Shown piece after piece: positions 16,776 to 27,617 of a stretch of DNA of 36,442 bases; position 1 is the first letter of the stretch, and every line of letters starts with the position of its first letter. The translations under genes were made by a program, and so were the position numbers. A model generated the notes under the pieces. It saw nothing but the letters and a program-made list of their open reading frames with translations. It searched no databases and was not told where the DNA came from. Origin of the DNA: Mycobacterium sp. E796 (GTDB lineage: Bacteria; Actinomycetota; Actinomycetes; Mycobacteriales; Mycobacteriaceae); assembly GCF_001672815.1 (NCBI RefSeq), contig NZ_LZKK01000195.1:1-36442 (forward strand), in the 5' to 3' direction.

Positions 16776-16817
16776 GCCGTCCATCCTTCCAGCCGGAAGG
16801 GCGTGAAAACATCTGAG

Positions 16818-18758
16818 CTACACCTGAATGCGCGCGCCCATGACCACCGTCCGGTCGATGGGCAGGCCGAAGTATTCGGCGGCGTCGGCGGCGATGTAGG
16901 CGGTGGCGATGAAGAGGCGCTTGCGCCACGGCGCCATGGTCGGCGCGGGGCCGGCCCTGAGCTCCAGCTTCGAGAGGAAATACGAGGCCTCGTCGACGGC
17001 GATCCGACCCTCGGTCTGCTTCGGGTCGAGCAGGCGCAGCGCGGCCGGGATGTTGGGCCGTTCCATGTAGCCGAACTTCGCGGTGACGTGCACGACCCCG
17101 TCTTCGGCATAGCCCAGGGAATCGACCTCGATTCGGTCCTCGTCCGCCACCCGCGGCGCCGGCAACGTCTCGATCGACATGATCACCGAATGCTCGTGCA
17201 GCACCCGGTTGTGTTCGACGTTGGCCCGCATCGCCAGCGGCGCGGTCTGTTTGCCGCGGTTGAGGAACACCGCCGTCCCGGGTGTTCGCAGCAGCGGTGG
17301 CTTGCAGCGGGCGAGCTGGTCGACGAATTCGCGCAGCGGTCCCTCCGCTTTGGCCCGCGCTTGAGTGACGAGATCGCTGCCCCGCTGCCATGTCGTCATC
17401 ACGGTGAAAGCCGTGGCCGCGATCAGAAGCGGTAGCCAGGCGCCGTGCACCAGCTTGGTCAGGTTCGCCGCCAAGAACAGCAGGTCGACCGTCAACAACG
17501 CGCCGGCGCCTGTCACGATCAGCCACAGGGGGGTCTTCCACCGTTCGCGGGCAACGAAGAAAAAGAGCAGGGTTGTAATGGTGATCGTCCCGGTCACCGC
17601 CATGCCGTATGCGAACGCCAGTGCCGCGGAGCTGCGGAACGCGAACACCAGGATCAGCACCGCGACCATAAGCAGCCCGTTGATCCACGGCACGTAGATC
17701 TGTCCGATCGTCGACTCGGACGTGTGGACGACCCGCACCCGGGGCAGGTAGCCAAGCTGAGCGGCCTGCGACGCCACCGAGTAGGCCCCGGTGATCACCG
17801 CCTGGGAGGCGATCACCGTTGCCGCGGTCGCCAGCAGCACCATCGGCAACCGCGCCCAGCCCGGTGCGAGCAGGAAGAAAGGCGCATCGGTGACGCTGTT
17901 GTTGCCCAGCAGCAGCGCGGTCTGGCCGAAGTAACTGAGCATGCACGCGGGAAGGACCACAAACAGCCACGCGCGGGTGATTGCCGGTCGGCCGAAGTGG
18001 CCCATGTCCGCATAAAGCGCCTCGGCGCCCGTCACCGCCAGCACGACCGCGGCCAGCGCAAAAAAGGCGGTGGCGGGGTAGGTGACCATGAACGTCAGCG
18101 CATATGCGGGTGACAACGCCTTGAGAATTGCCGGATGCGTGGATATGCCCTCGATGCCGCAAACCCCAATCGCGATGAACCACACGATCATGACCGGCCC
18201 GAACAAGCGTCCGATCGCGGCGGTGCCGCGGCTCTGAAAGGCGAAGAGAATAACGATGATCACCGCGGTGATCGGCACGACCCAGTCACCCAATCGCGGC
18301 TCGACAACCTTGAGACCCTCCACCGACGAGATCACCGAGATGGCTGGAGTGATCATGCTGTCGCCGAAAAACAGTGAGGCGCCGAAGATGCCGAGCGCCG
18401 CCAGAATCACGACCATGCGACGACTCCGGTTGACGCCCAGCCGGCGCACGAGGGTGATGAGCGCCATGATGCCACCCTCGCCGTCGTTGTCGGCACGCAT
18501 CACCAGGGTGACGTAGGTGAGGGTGACGATGATCATCACCGACCAAAAAACGAGGGACACAACGCCGTACAGGTTGGCGGTGGTGATCGGTATCGGGTGC
18601 GGGTCGTGCGGGTCGAAGATCGTCTGGATCGTGTAGATCGGGCTGGTTCCGAGGTCGCCGAACACGACACCGAGCGCGCCGATCACGAGCGACGAGCGGG
18701 CCCTATCGGTGCCGAAGACGGTGCGAAGCGGCGACGCGGGCTTGGCTTGCGTGGGCAT
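16818..18758 (-). CDS. kup: Kup-type potassium uptake protein
   Basis: Potassium/proton symporter of the KUP/HAK family, 646 residues. About 12 membrane segments fill the first 450 residues. Diagnostic motifs are ALGVVFGDLGTSPIYTIQT near the N-terminus, DNDGEGGIMALITLV, FGDSMITPAISVISSVEG, and AVVLAVTGAEALYADMGHFG. The cytosolic C-terminal domain (from about 450) ends with the family-typical SYFLSKLEL and FIATAYIAADAAEYFGLP. GGAGG precedes the ATG. The TrkA-C-like gene starts 42 bases downstream, so uptake, efflux and sensing of K+ are probably co-expressed. M. tuberculosis, to my knowledge, has no kup here and relies on Trk and Kdp. Confidence 0.95.
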   Translation of the reverse strand: MPTQAKPASPLRTVFGTDRARSSLVIGALGVVFGDLGTSPIYTIQTIFDPHDPHPIPITTANLYGVVSLVFWSVMIIVTLTYVTLVMRADNDGEGGIMALITLVRRLGVNRSRRMVVILAALGIFGASLFFGDSMITPAISVISSVEGLKVVEPRLGDWVVPITAVIIVILFAFQSRGTAAIGRLFGPVMIVWFIAIGVCGIEGISTHPAILKALSPAYALTFMVTYPATAFFALAAVVLAVTGAEALYADMGHFGRPAITRAWLFVVLPACMLSYFGQTALLLGNNSVTDAPFFLLAPGWARLPMVLLATAATVIASQAVITGAYSVASQAAQLGYLPRVRVVHTSESTIGQIYVPWINGLLMVAVLILVFAFRSSAALAFAYGMAVTGTITITTLLFFFVARERWKTPLWLIVTGAGALLTVDLLFLAANLTKLVHGAWLPLLIAATAFTVMTTWQRGSDLVTQARAKAEGPLREFVDQLARCKPPLLRTPGTAVFLNRGKQTAPLAMRANVEHNRVLHEHSVIMSIETLPAPRVADEDRIEVDSLGYAEDGVVHVTAKFGYMERPNIPAALRLLDPKQTEGRIAVDEASYFLSKLELRAGPAPTMAPWRKRLFIATAYIAADAAEYFGLPIDRTVVMGARIQV

Positions 18759-18806
18759 GGCGACGTTCCTCCACCGAGGGCTAGCGGGAGGTCGATCCTA
18801 AGGCCG

Positions 18807-19313
18807 TCAACGGCGGAAGACCACCCATCGCATCGCGCAGTACATGTACACGGCTTCGCAGACACCCGCCAGCACTCGCGACAGCTGGTATTGCACCCCG
18901 ATCGCGGTCAGCGCGCTGGAAACCCCGAGGATCAGCGCCAGGTAGTTGACGACGACCACCACGACGTAGACGGCGAGCTGTTGTCCGACCGGCGCGTGGG
19001 ACTGAAAGTTGAAGGTGCGATTGAGCACGTAGCTGAGCGCGAAGGCGCAGGCGTAGGCCACGGTGACGGCGATCGGCACCGGAAGGCCGAGACCGCCGCG
19101 CAGCCCCGTGAGGATCGCCAAATCGACGCCGAAGGTGAGCCCGTTGATCAGGCAGAAGCCGAGAAACGTGGGCGCAACGACCGATCCGAGCCCGAACGGA
19201 AGCCGATTGACGACCGCCTCGCACCACTGGTGGAATCGGTCCACCCAGCGCGATTGAGCGACCCGCGACCCGGTTTGCACACCGGTACGGTGGCATGCCC
19301 AGGTATCCGGCAC
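18807..19313 (-). CDS. GtrA-like four-helix membrane protein
   Basis: Small membrane protein of up to 168 residues with four hydrophobic segments: FLGFCLINGLTFGVDLAILT, PIAVTVAYACAFALSYVLN, LAVYVVVVVVNYLALILGV and the segment ending MYCAMRWVVFRR. This is the GtrA/DPMS3 pattern. The family moves or positions polyprenyl-linked sugars for cell-wall glycan decoration, so a role in arabinogalactan or lipoglycan assembly is possible but unproven. The RTFNFQSHA motif between helices 2 and 3 is typical. The N-terminal 35 residues are polar. Several GTG starts (19313, 19280, 19244) exist, none with a ribosome site, so the start is uncertain. Confidence 0.78.
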   Translation of the reverse strand: MPDTWACHRTGVQTGSRVAQSRWVDRFHQWCEAVVNRLPFGLGSVVAPTFLGFCLINGLTFGVDLAILTGLRGGLGLPVPIAVTVAYACAFALSYVLNRTFNFQSHAPVGQQLAVYVVVVVVNYLALILGVSSALTAIGVQYQLSRVLAGVCEAVYMYCAMRWVVFRR

Positions 19314-19373
19314 GTGATCAATTGGCCAACGCCGGGCAGAGCGTCGAGATGACCTTTCAACGCTCTCCGAGAG

Positions 19374-20138
19374 CTAGTGCTGGCCAAGCGCTTCCGCCGT
19401 GCGCCGGCGCGGCCGGTGCTTGACCGGGACCAGCATGGGGACCTCGCGACGGTACTGGCGGTAGTCGCTGCCCAGCGCCGCGACGAGGCCGCGCTCTTCG
19501 ATGTGCACGGCGATCAGGATGTAGCCCGTCATCGCGATCGAGAAGAGCAGGTGCCCGGCCGTCATCGTGGGGGCCGCCCAGAACGCGATGAGGAAGCCCA
19601 GCATGAGCGGATGGCGCACCAACCGATAGAACAGATGAGTGCGGAAATGTAGCTCGGTGTAAGGCTTTTGGCACCACGCCAGATACACCTGCCGCAGCCC
19701 GAACAGGTCGAAGTGGTTGATCATGAACGTCGCGCCCAGCGCGATAACCCAACCCAGCCAGAACAATCCCCACAGCAGCACGCGCGCCGCCGGCAGCCGC
19801 ACGTCCCAAACGACCGCCGGCATCGTCCGCCACTGCCAATAGAGCAGCAGCAGCACGGCGCTCGAGAGCACCACGTAGGTGCTGCGCTCTACCGAGCGCG
19901 GCACGTACCGGATCCACCACGCCTTGAACGCCGGGCGCGCCATGACGCTGTGCTGGATTCCGAACGCCGCGACCAGCAACACGTTGACCACGGTGGCCTC
20001 GACGATGGGCGACGGGAGCCCGTGATCGACGGTGCGCGGCACCCACAGATTGGCCACGAAGGCAACGAGATACAGAAAGGCGACGAGGAACAGCAAGTAG
20101 GCCGCCGCGCCGTAAGCAAGAGTCAAGTAACGCTTCAT
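19374..20138 (-). CDS. methanethiol S-methyltransferase-like membrane protein (Rv3238c type)
   Basis: Integral membrane protein of 254 residues with five or six hydrophobic segments. The C-terminal part carries the NnrU/isoprenylcysteine-methyltransferase-like signature: FYRLVRHPLMLGFLIAFW, then a helix and HIEERGLVAALGSDYRQYRR. This matches the MddA family, which methylates methanethiol with S-adenosylmethionine to give dimethyl sulfide; Rv3238c is, as I recall, its M. tuberculosis member. The reaction here is inferred from family alone. Further along on the same strand ahcY would recycle the S-adenosylhomocysteine product, though it is not linked. A 7-4-7 palindrome lies upstream at 20207-20224. 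Confidence 0.75.
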   Translation of the reverse strand: MKRYLTLAYGAAAYLLFLVAFLYLVAFVANLWVPRTVDHGLPSPIVEATVVNVLLVAAFGIQHSVMARPAFKAWWIRYVPRSVERSTYVVLSSAVLLLLYWQWRTMPAVVWDVRLPAARVLLWGLFWLGWVIALGATFMINHFDLFGLRQVYLAWCQKPYTELHFRTHLFYRLVRHPLMLGFLIAFWAAPTMTAGHLLFSIAMTGYILIAVHIEERGLVAALGSDYRQYRREVPMLVPVKHRPRRRTAEALGQH

Positions 20139-20206
20139 GGCCCAAGTGTCGATCGCGCAGGCACTTTGGCATATAGCTCATTTGCCTCAACTTCGCGCGA
20201 CGAGCC

Positions 20207-20224
20207 CTAGTCAATTCTGACTAG
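20207..20224. promoter_or_regulatory. perfect palindrome upstream of the MddA-like gene
   Basis: CTAGTCA (20207-20213), spacer ATTC, TGACTAG (20218-20224). It lies 69 bases before the methyltransferase start and 22 bases past the secA1 stop. With no G/C-rich stem or T-tract it looks more like a protein-binding operator than a terminator. Confidence 0.45.
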
Positions 20225-20245
20225 TGTCGGCCTTTCGGCGCCGGG

Positions 20246-23095
<2,850 letters not shown>

Positions 23096-23191
23096 AGCTA
23101 TATCCCCTGTGGGTTGGAGTCTTCCTCTTTTTGCGAGGCGGCATCCATCCTAGGTGAAGAGGCAGTTAAGGCCCTCAAACGTCGCTGAACG

Positions 23192-23899
23192 TCAGGCCAG
23201 CCTGATCAGCCCGTAGTCGTAGGCGTGCCGGCGGTACACGACGGACGGCCGTTCGGTCTCCTTGTCGTAGAACAAGAAGAAGTTGTGCCCGACCAGCTCC
23301 ATCTCGTAGAGCGCCTCGTCGACCGTCATGGGCGTGGCCTGGTGTTCCTTGGTGCGGACCACCCGGCCCGGCTCGTGGTCTTGCAGCTCGCCGTGCTCGA
23401 CCCCCGCGCCGTCGTGTTGGTGCGGCTCGACGGGTTCGGAGTTGAAGGCCTTCGCGGGAAGCGGCGCCGCCGCGGTGGCGGCGGCCAGCGACACCGGCGT
23501 CTTGTCGCCGTAGTGCACCTTGCGGCGGTCCTTGGCGCGGCGCAGCCGGTTCTCGAGCTTGTCGACCGCGGACTCGAAGGCCGCGTAGAAGCTGTCGGCG
23601 CAGGCCTCCGCGCGACTGACCGGGCCGCGCCCGCGCGCGGTGATTTCGACGCGTTGACAGGACTTGCGCTGACGGCGGTTGGGCGCGTGTTTGAGCTCGA
23701 CGTCGAAGAGATAGATGGACCGATCGAATCGTTCGAGGCGGGCGAGTTTTTGCGAGACGTAGAAGCGGTAATGATCGGGGATTTCGACGTTGCGGCCCTT
23801 GAACACGACTTCGGCGTTGAGGGTCGGCTCGGCCGGCTCGCTGCTTTCTGCCGGCGCTTGGTCGAGAGTCTGACCGGAATCCACGGTAAGCCTTGACAT
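23192..23899 (-). CDS. hpf: long-form ribosome hibernation promoting factor
   Basis: Ribosome-associated protein of 235 residues (Rv3241c type; M. smegmatis MPY) that binds the 30S decoding region and stabilises inactive ribosomes in stationary phase, zinc limitation or hypoxia. The N-terminal S30AE domain runs from about residue 30 to 130: EVVFKGRNVEIPDHYRFYV, then KLARLERFDRSIYLFDVEL and AFESAVDKLENRLRRAKDRR. A variable linker follows. The C-terminal domain, about 175-235, carries EALYEMELVGHNFFLFYDKE and VVYRRHAYDYGLIRLA. The ATG at 23899 gives the family start MSRLTVDS. Confidence 0.94.
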   Translation of the reverse strand: MSRLTVDSGQTLDQAPAESSEPAEPTLNAEVVFKGRNVEIPDHYRFYVSQKLARLERFDRSIYLFDVELKHAPNRRQRKSCQRVEITARGRGPVSRAEACADSFYAAFESAVDKLENRLRRAKDRRKVHYGDKTPVSLAAATAAAPLPAKAFNSEPVEPHQHDGAGVEHGELQDHEPGRVVRTKEHQATPMTVDEALYEMELVGHNFFLFYDKETERPSVVYRRHAYDYGLIRLA

Positions 23900-24214
23900 A
23901 CGTGTCAACTCGTTTCCTTTTCCACGTCGCACGCGGTGCGTGCCGGCTTCCTACATGACGCGCCGACGGGGGGTTGGGAGCGGTTTCTTCAGGTCACCGC
24001 CGCAGGCTGCCCGCCGATGCAAGGTGTCGGATTCTCACCCCCTCCGCGTGTGGCGTATCAACCCGGGAATCGACGACTACGTTGCGCCGGGCCGAAGATG
24101 TTCCTGAAGGTTGTCCTCGACGTTAGCTCGTGTTCGCCTTGGGATGCCACCAATTCCGGGCAGCTGTTGCGAGTTCTTCACATGCGCTTGGCCCGTCAAC
24201 GGAGAAGGGCGGCT
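23900..24214. other. 315-base gene-free spacer between the ComF-like gene and hpf
   Basis: Upstream region of hpf. I see no credible gene, no strong hairpin and no recognised RNA element. It must hold the hpf promoter unless hpf is read from the ComF-like gene. I could not identify a convincing -10/-35 pair. Short open frames here have no ribosome sites or family resemblance. Confidence 0.6.
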
Positions 24215-24886
24215 TCACGCGGCCGCGATCGCCAGCACCGCGGCCACGCGGATCCCGGCGGCGCGCAGCGTCCGCACCGACTCGCGGGCCGTCGCCCCGG
24301 TCGTGACGACGTCGTCGACGACGATGACCTCGGGCGTTTCGGGGCGCGCCCGCCACCCGCGCAGGACCACGCGGCCGGCGATGTTGCGCTCGCGGGCCGA
24401 GGTGCCGAGGCCGACGGAGTCGCGGGCCAGGGCCTTCATCCGCAGCGCCGGCGCGACGGCGATGTCGGGGTGCCCGGCCACCGCGGCGCGCGCCAGCCGG
24501 GTGACGGGGTCGCCGCCGCGTGCCCGCGCAGCCGAACGCCTCGTCGGCGCGGGCACGATCGTCAGCGGCGCCTCGACCATCCCCCAGGTCAGCAGCCGGT
24601 GGATCCCGACGGCCAGCGCCCGCGCCAGCGGGCCGACCAGGTCACCCCGCCCGTTCTCCTTCAGCGCGAGGATCGCCGCGCGCCGCGCGCCGGCGTAGCG
24701 ACCCAGCGCGAACACCGGCGCCTCGGGTTCGATGCGGGGGTTGACGACGTGCGGCTCGTCGGCCCTGACGTCGAGCTCCGCCGCGCAGGCGTCGCACCAG
24801 CGGGTCGACGGCGCCCCGCAGCCGCCGCATTCCAGCGGCAGGATGAGATCGAGCACGGGAGTCAGTGTGGCGGGCACGGCCGACAA
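24215..24886 (-). CDS. ComF-like phosphoribosyltransferase-fold protein
   Basis: Protein of 223 residues of the ComF/GntX type (Rv3242c). An N-terminal zinc-ribbon-like knuckle, LECGGCGAP then WCDACAAEL, precedes a phosphoribosyltransferase fold with the PRPP-binding loop EVIVVDDVVTTGATA near the C-terminus and FALGRYAGARRAAILALKENG in the middle. ComF supports natural DNA uptake in Bacillus and Haemophilus; in mycobacteria the role is unknown. The first codon appears to be TTG at 24886, or GTG at 24877, and neither has a clear ribosome site. The MFS transporter ends 17 bases upstream of this start, so it may read through into this gene. Confidence 0.88.
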   Translation of the reverse strand: MSAVPATLTPVLDLILPLECGGCGAPSTRWCDACAAELDVRADEPHVVNPRIEPEAPVFALGRYAGARRAAILALKENGRGDLVGPLARALAVGIHRLLTWGMVEAPLTIVPAPTRRSAARARGGDPVTRLARAAVAGHPDIAVAPALRMKALARDSVGLGTSARERNIAGRVVLRGWRARPETPEVIVVDDVVTTGATARESVRTLRAAGIRVAAVLAIAAA

Positions 24887-24903
24887 CTAATACTGAGTGC
24901 CGC

Positions 24904-26199
24904 TCACGACGCCGCGATCGGTGCGGCTTCGACGAAACGCCGACGCGCCGGCTTCAACACGAAGACGGCCAGCGCCGCGGTTCCCAGATCGAGCGCGATC
25001 GCACACCCGAACACCGGAATCCAGCTCCCGGCGTGCTGATGCAGCAGCGCAGCGAGCGGACCACCGAAGACCGAACCGATCCCGAACGAAATGTAGAGCC
25101 AGCCATAGTTCGCCGTCGCGTAACGGGCCCCGAACGTATCGGTCAAGGTGGATGGGAACAGCGAGAAGATCTCACCCCACCCGAAGAACACCAAACCCGA
25201 CAGGAGGACGAACAGCGTGGCGTCGTGTCGTGTCAGCAACCAGAGCGTCATGGCGACAGCCTCCAGCGCGAAGGCAAACGCCATGGTGTTTTCACGGCCC
25301 AGGCGGTCCGATACCCAACCGAAAAACGGCCGCGTCAGCCCGTTCGTGAAGCGGTCGATGGTCAAGGCCAGCGGCAGCGCGGCGAGCCCGAACACCAGGA
25401 CCTTGCTCACACCGAAGTCGGTCGCGAACGTAGCCATCTGTGACGTGACCATCAGGCCCGAAGTGGCCATCATCGTCATCATGAAGAACATCAGCCAGAA
25501 GAGCGGTCGCTTGAGCATCTCGGCGGGCCGGTAATCACGCCGCGCGGCGGACGGCTGGGCGCTCGGTACGTTCAACTCGAGATCCGCCGGCGGCACCCGC
25601 AACCCCTGTGCGGCAACGAAACCGACGGCGGCGAACACGATGCCGAAGAGCCACAACGTCGACTCGACGCCACGCGCGGCCAGCGACGAGGCTATCGGAA
25701 AAGTCGTCAAAATCGCGCCCATCCCGTACCCGGCCGCCACCACACCGGCGGCGAATCCGCGTCGATCGGGAAACCACCGGACCATCAGCCCCACGACGCC
25801 GACATACACAATCCCCGTGCCGAGACCGCCGACGCCGCCATAGGTGAGATACAACATCGACACGGTATGCGCGTAAGAAGCGAGCACCCAGCTCGCGCCC
25901 GCCAGCAGCGTGCCGATCGAGATCAACCGGCGGGGCCCGAAGCGGTCGACCAGCGCACCCTGGAACGGCGAGAAAAACGCCTGTAACAGCACCAGAATCG
26001 AGAACGTAACCTGCAATTCGGGCAAGGCAATCCCGAGTTTGGTGCCAAGTGGCTTGGTCATCAGCGTCCACACGTACTGGGGACTCGATATCGCCATCAT
26101 GCACACCAGCCCAAGGCCGAGCTGAAGCCAGCGGGTCTGCGCGACGGTCGGCGCGATGGGTGCAGCCGTGCCGCCCATGGTGTCCGCGTGAACAATCAA
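24904..26199 (-). CDS. MFS transporter, oxalate/formate antiporter (OFA) type
   Basis: Twelve-helix major facilitator of 431 residues. The loop 2-3 signature is GALVDRFGPRRLISIG, the equivalent in the second half is GWVSDRLGRENTMAFA, and helix 4-5 reads GGLGTGIVYVGVVGLMVRWFP, a pattern characteristic of OFA antiporters of small carboxylates. Which acid it carries is not evident. The start is TTG at 26199: GGAGG lies six bases upstream, while the ATG at 26178 has none. The frame continues upstream to 26271 without support. No frc/oxc oxalate genes are nearby; the nearest upstream genes are R2lox, an SDR and a nitronate monooxygenase. Confidence 0.88.
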   Translation of the reverse strand: MIVHADTMGGTAAPIAPTVAQTRWLQLGLGLVCMMAISSPQYVWTLMTKPLGTKLGIALPELQVTFSILVLLQAFFSPFQGALVDRFGPRRLISIGTLLAGASWVLASYAHTVSMLYLTYGGVGGLGTGIVYVGVVGLMVRWFPDRRGFAAGVVAAGYGMGAILTTFPIASSLAARGVESTLWLFGIVFAAVGFVAAQGLRVPPADLELNVPSAQPSAARRDYRPAEMLKRPLFWLMFFMMTMMATSGLMVTSQMATFATDFGVSKVLVFGLAALPLALTIDRFTNGLTRPFFGWVSDRLGRENTMAFAFALEAVAMTLWLLTRHDATLFVLLSGLVFFGWGEIFSLFPSTLTDTFGARYATANYGWLYISFGIGSVFGGPLAALLHQHAGSWIPVFGCAIALDLGTAALAVFVLKPARRRFVEAAPIAAS

Positions 26200-26558
26200 C
26201 GTGTTCCTCCGTTTCGATTGCCTCTGGGGCCGCCCGCCATCGAGCCACTCGCGCAGCCATATTGCCCGCACTGATCCGCCCGGCGAAAAATCGGAAAACG
26301 GTTTCCTGCAGGAATTTTGGATTTAAATCTATTTCTGCGACGCCAATGTGCGTTCCTGACAGTAATTTTCGCTTGTTACCCGGGCGTTACTCCCAGTAGC
26401 GGGGATATCAACATCCACTCACAGAAAGCAACAGCCCGGAGTGAAAAACGTGAAGAGTATTGCCAGATAAGGACATACGTTGATAAATCCTACATATGCG
26501 ACGATAAGCTGTGTGTATCAGCCCTGCACAATAGCGGGTCAACTCCGACGGCTTCGCC
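26200..26558. other. 359-base AT-richer spacer between R2lox and the MFS gene
   Basis: No gene is supported here. From about 26280 to 26530 the composition is clearly richer in A and T than the rest of the window. It contains two adjacent perfect palindromes: TTCCTGCAGGAA (26303-26314) and GATTTAAATC (26320-26329). They lie 104-130 bases before the MFS start and may be regulator sites. The stretch nearest 26558 is downstream of R2lox, and I see no clear terminator there. Confidence 0.6.
26303..26329. promoter_or_regulatory. pair of adjacent palindromes upstream of the MFS gene
   Basis: A 12-base perfect palindrome, TTCCTGCAGGAA, and a 10-base perfect palindrome, GATTTAAATC, are separated by five bases. 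Both lie in an unusually AT-rich spacer in the promoter region of the transporter. Confidence 0.4.
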
Positions 26559-27503
26559 CTAGTTCTCAGAACCGGCCAGGGCTCGTTGGTCCTCGTCGGC
26601 AAAGGCGTCCTCGAGTTGCAGCGGCGAGTAGTCGAGATCGATGTCGCCGATCGGACGCCCGCGAGCGCTCGAGATGGTGCCGAACCGCCGCAGGCCCTTG
26701 GCGGAGGAATATGTCAGGAACTCGTCCACCTTCAGGCCGAACGGAGCAGCGGCACCGTAAAGTGCGAACGCTTCCTCGGTGAGGTGCAGCGCCAGCGGGA
26801 TGAGCTCGTTCATCCGGGCCTCGAACACCGCCCAATTCCCATCGTCGGCGGCGACATGGCGACGGCACGTGAAGGTGCCCCAGGCCATGTGGCGTCGCTC
26901 GTCATCACTGATGCGCCGGATCAACTCCCGCATGCCGGGCAGGATTCGGCGCCGCACGCAGATCGTGTTCCAGGCGTGATAGCCGGTCAGGGCCAACATG
27001 CCCTCCACGACGTGGTTGTACGTCGCGGAGGCGCGGACCTGGGCCGCGGGTGTGGGATCGGCGGCCAGAACGCCGAGCGAGTCGGGCAGCTCCTCGTTGA
27101 ATATCAGTTTGTAACTTGGCAATTCGTCGAGGTACCGGTGCAGGTCGTCGGTGATCCCGACGGCGTCGAGCCACAGTCGAAACCCTTGGGTGTGCTTGGC
27201 CTCCTCGAACGCGAACTGGGTCAGGTACACCTCGTCGCCGAGCCGTCCCTCGGCCCGCATAGCGGACATGAAGGGTTGGATGTCCTCGGTGACCGCTTCC
27301 TCCCCGGCGATGAACTGGGCGCACAGCCGGACGGCGTAGTCGCGTTCGCTATCCGACAGCGCGTCCCAGTCGGCGCGGTCGGCGGAAAAGTCGATGTCGG
27401 CCGGGTTCCAGCTCTTGGCATTGCCGCCAGCAAACAGCCTCAGCGGCAGGCTGTTCCAATTCAGGCCGCCGGCGGCGAGCGAGCCATAACGGGTGCGTGC
27501 CAT
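26559..27503 (-). CDS. R2-like ligand-binding oxidase (R2lox)
   Basis: Ferritin-like protein of 314 residues, the same length as M. tuberculosis Rv0233 (once called NrdB), which holds a Mn/Fe centre and a long-chain fatty acid ligand and performs two-electron oxidation. All six metal ligands fall at the published positions: E68, E101, H104, E167, E202, H205. The residues that form the Val-Tyr ether crosslink are also conserved (V71, Y162). It lacks the radical-tyrosine environment and C-terminal tail of class I ribonucleotide reductase R2, so it is not a reductase subunit. Pocket-lining stretches such as KHTQGFRLW differ from Rv0233 as I remember it. AGGAG lies before the ATG. It is probably the last gene of an operon with the SDR and nitronate monooxygenase. 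Substrate unknown. Confidence 0.93.
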   Translation of the reverse strand: MARTRYGSLAAGGLNWNSLPLRLFAGGNAKSWNPADIDFSADRADWDALSDSERDYAVRLCAQFIAGEEAVTEDIQPFMSAMRAEGRLGDEVYLTQFAFEEAKHTQGFRLWLDAVGITDDLHRYLDELPSYKLIFNEELPDSLGVLAADPTPAAQVRASATYNHVVEGMLALTGYHAWNTICVRRRILPGMRELIRRISDDERRHMAWGTFTCRRHVAADDGNWAVFEARMNELIPLALHLTEEAFALYGAAAPFGLKVDEFLTYSSAKGLRRFGTISSARGRPIGDIDLDYSPLQLEDAFADEDQRALAGSEN

Positions 27504-27617
27504 GGGATTACTCCTTCAATCGTGTGCCGGTATGGTCGCGGTGGCGCCGGCCACGCAGCCGCGGCCACCGGGTTTGCCGCATCGCGCGCGGCGGATCTTC
27601 GCGTCGCTCATCGAATA

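Noticed and set aside
26559..27503. Class I ribonucleotide reductase beta subunit
   Set aside because: The length, the V71/Y162 crosslink pair, the 2-His/4-Glu ligand set (Glu at 68 where R2 proteins usually have Asp) and the absence of an R2 tail or a neighbouring nrdE fit R2lox instead.
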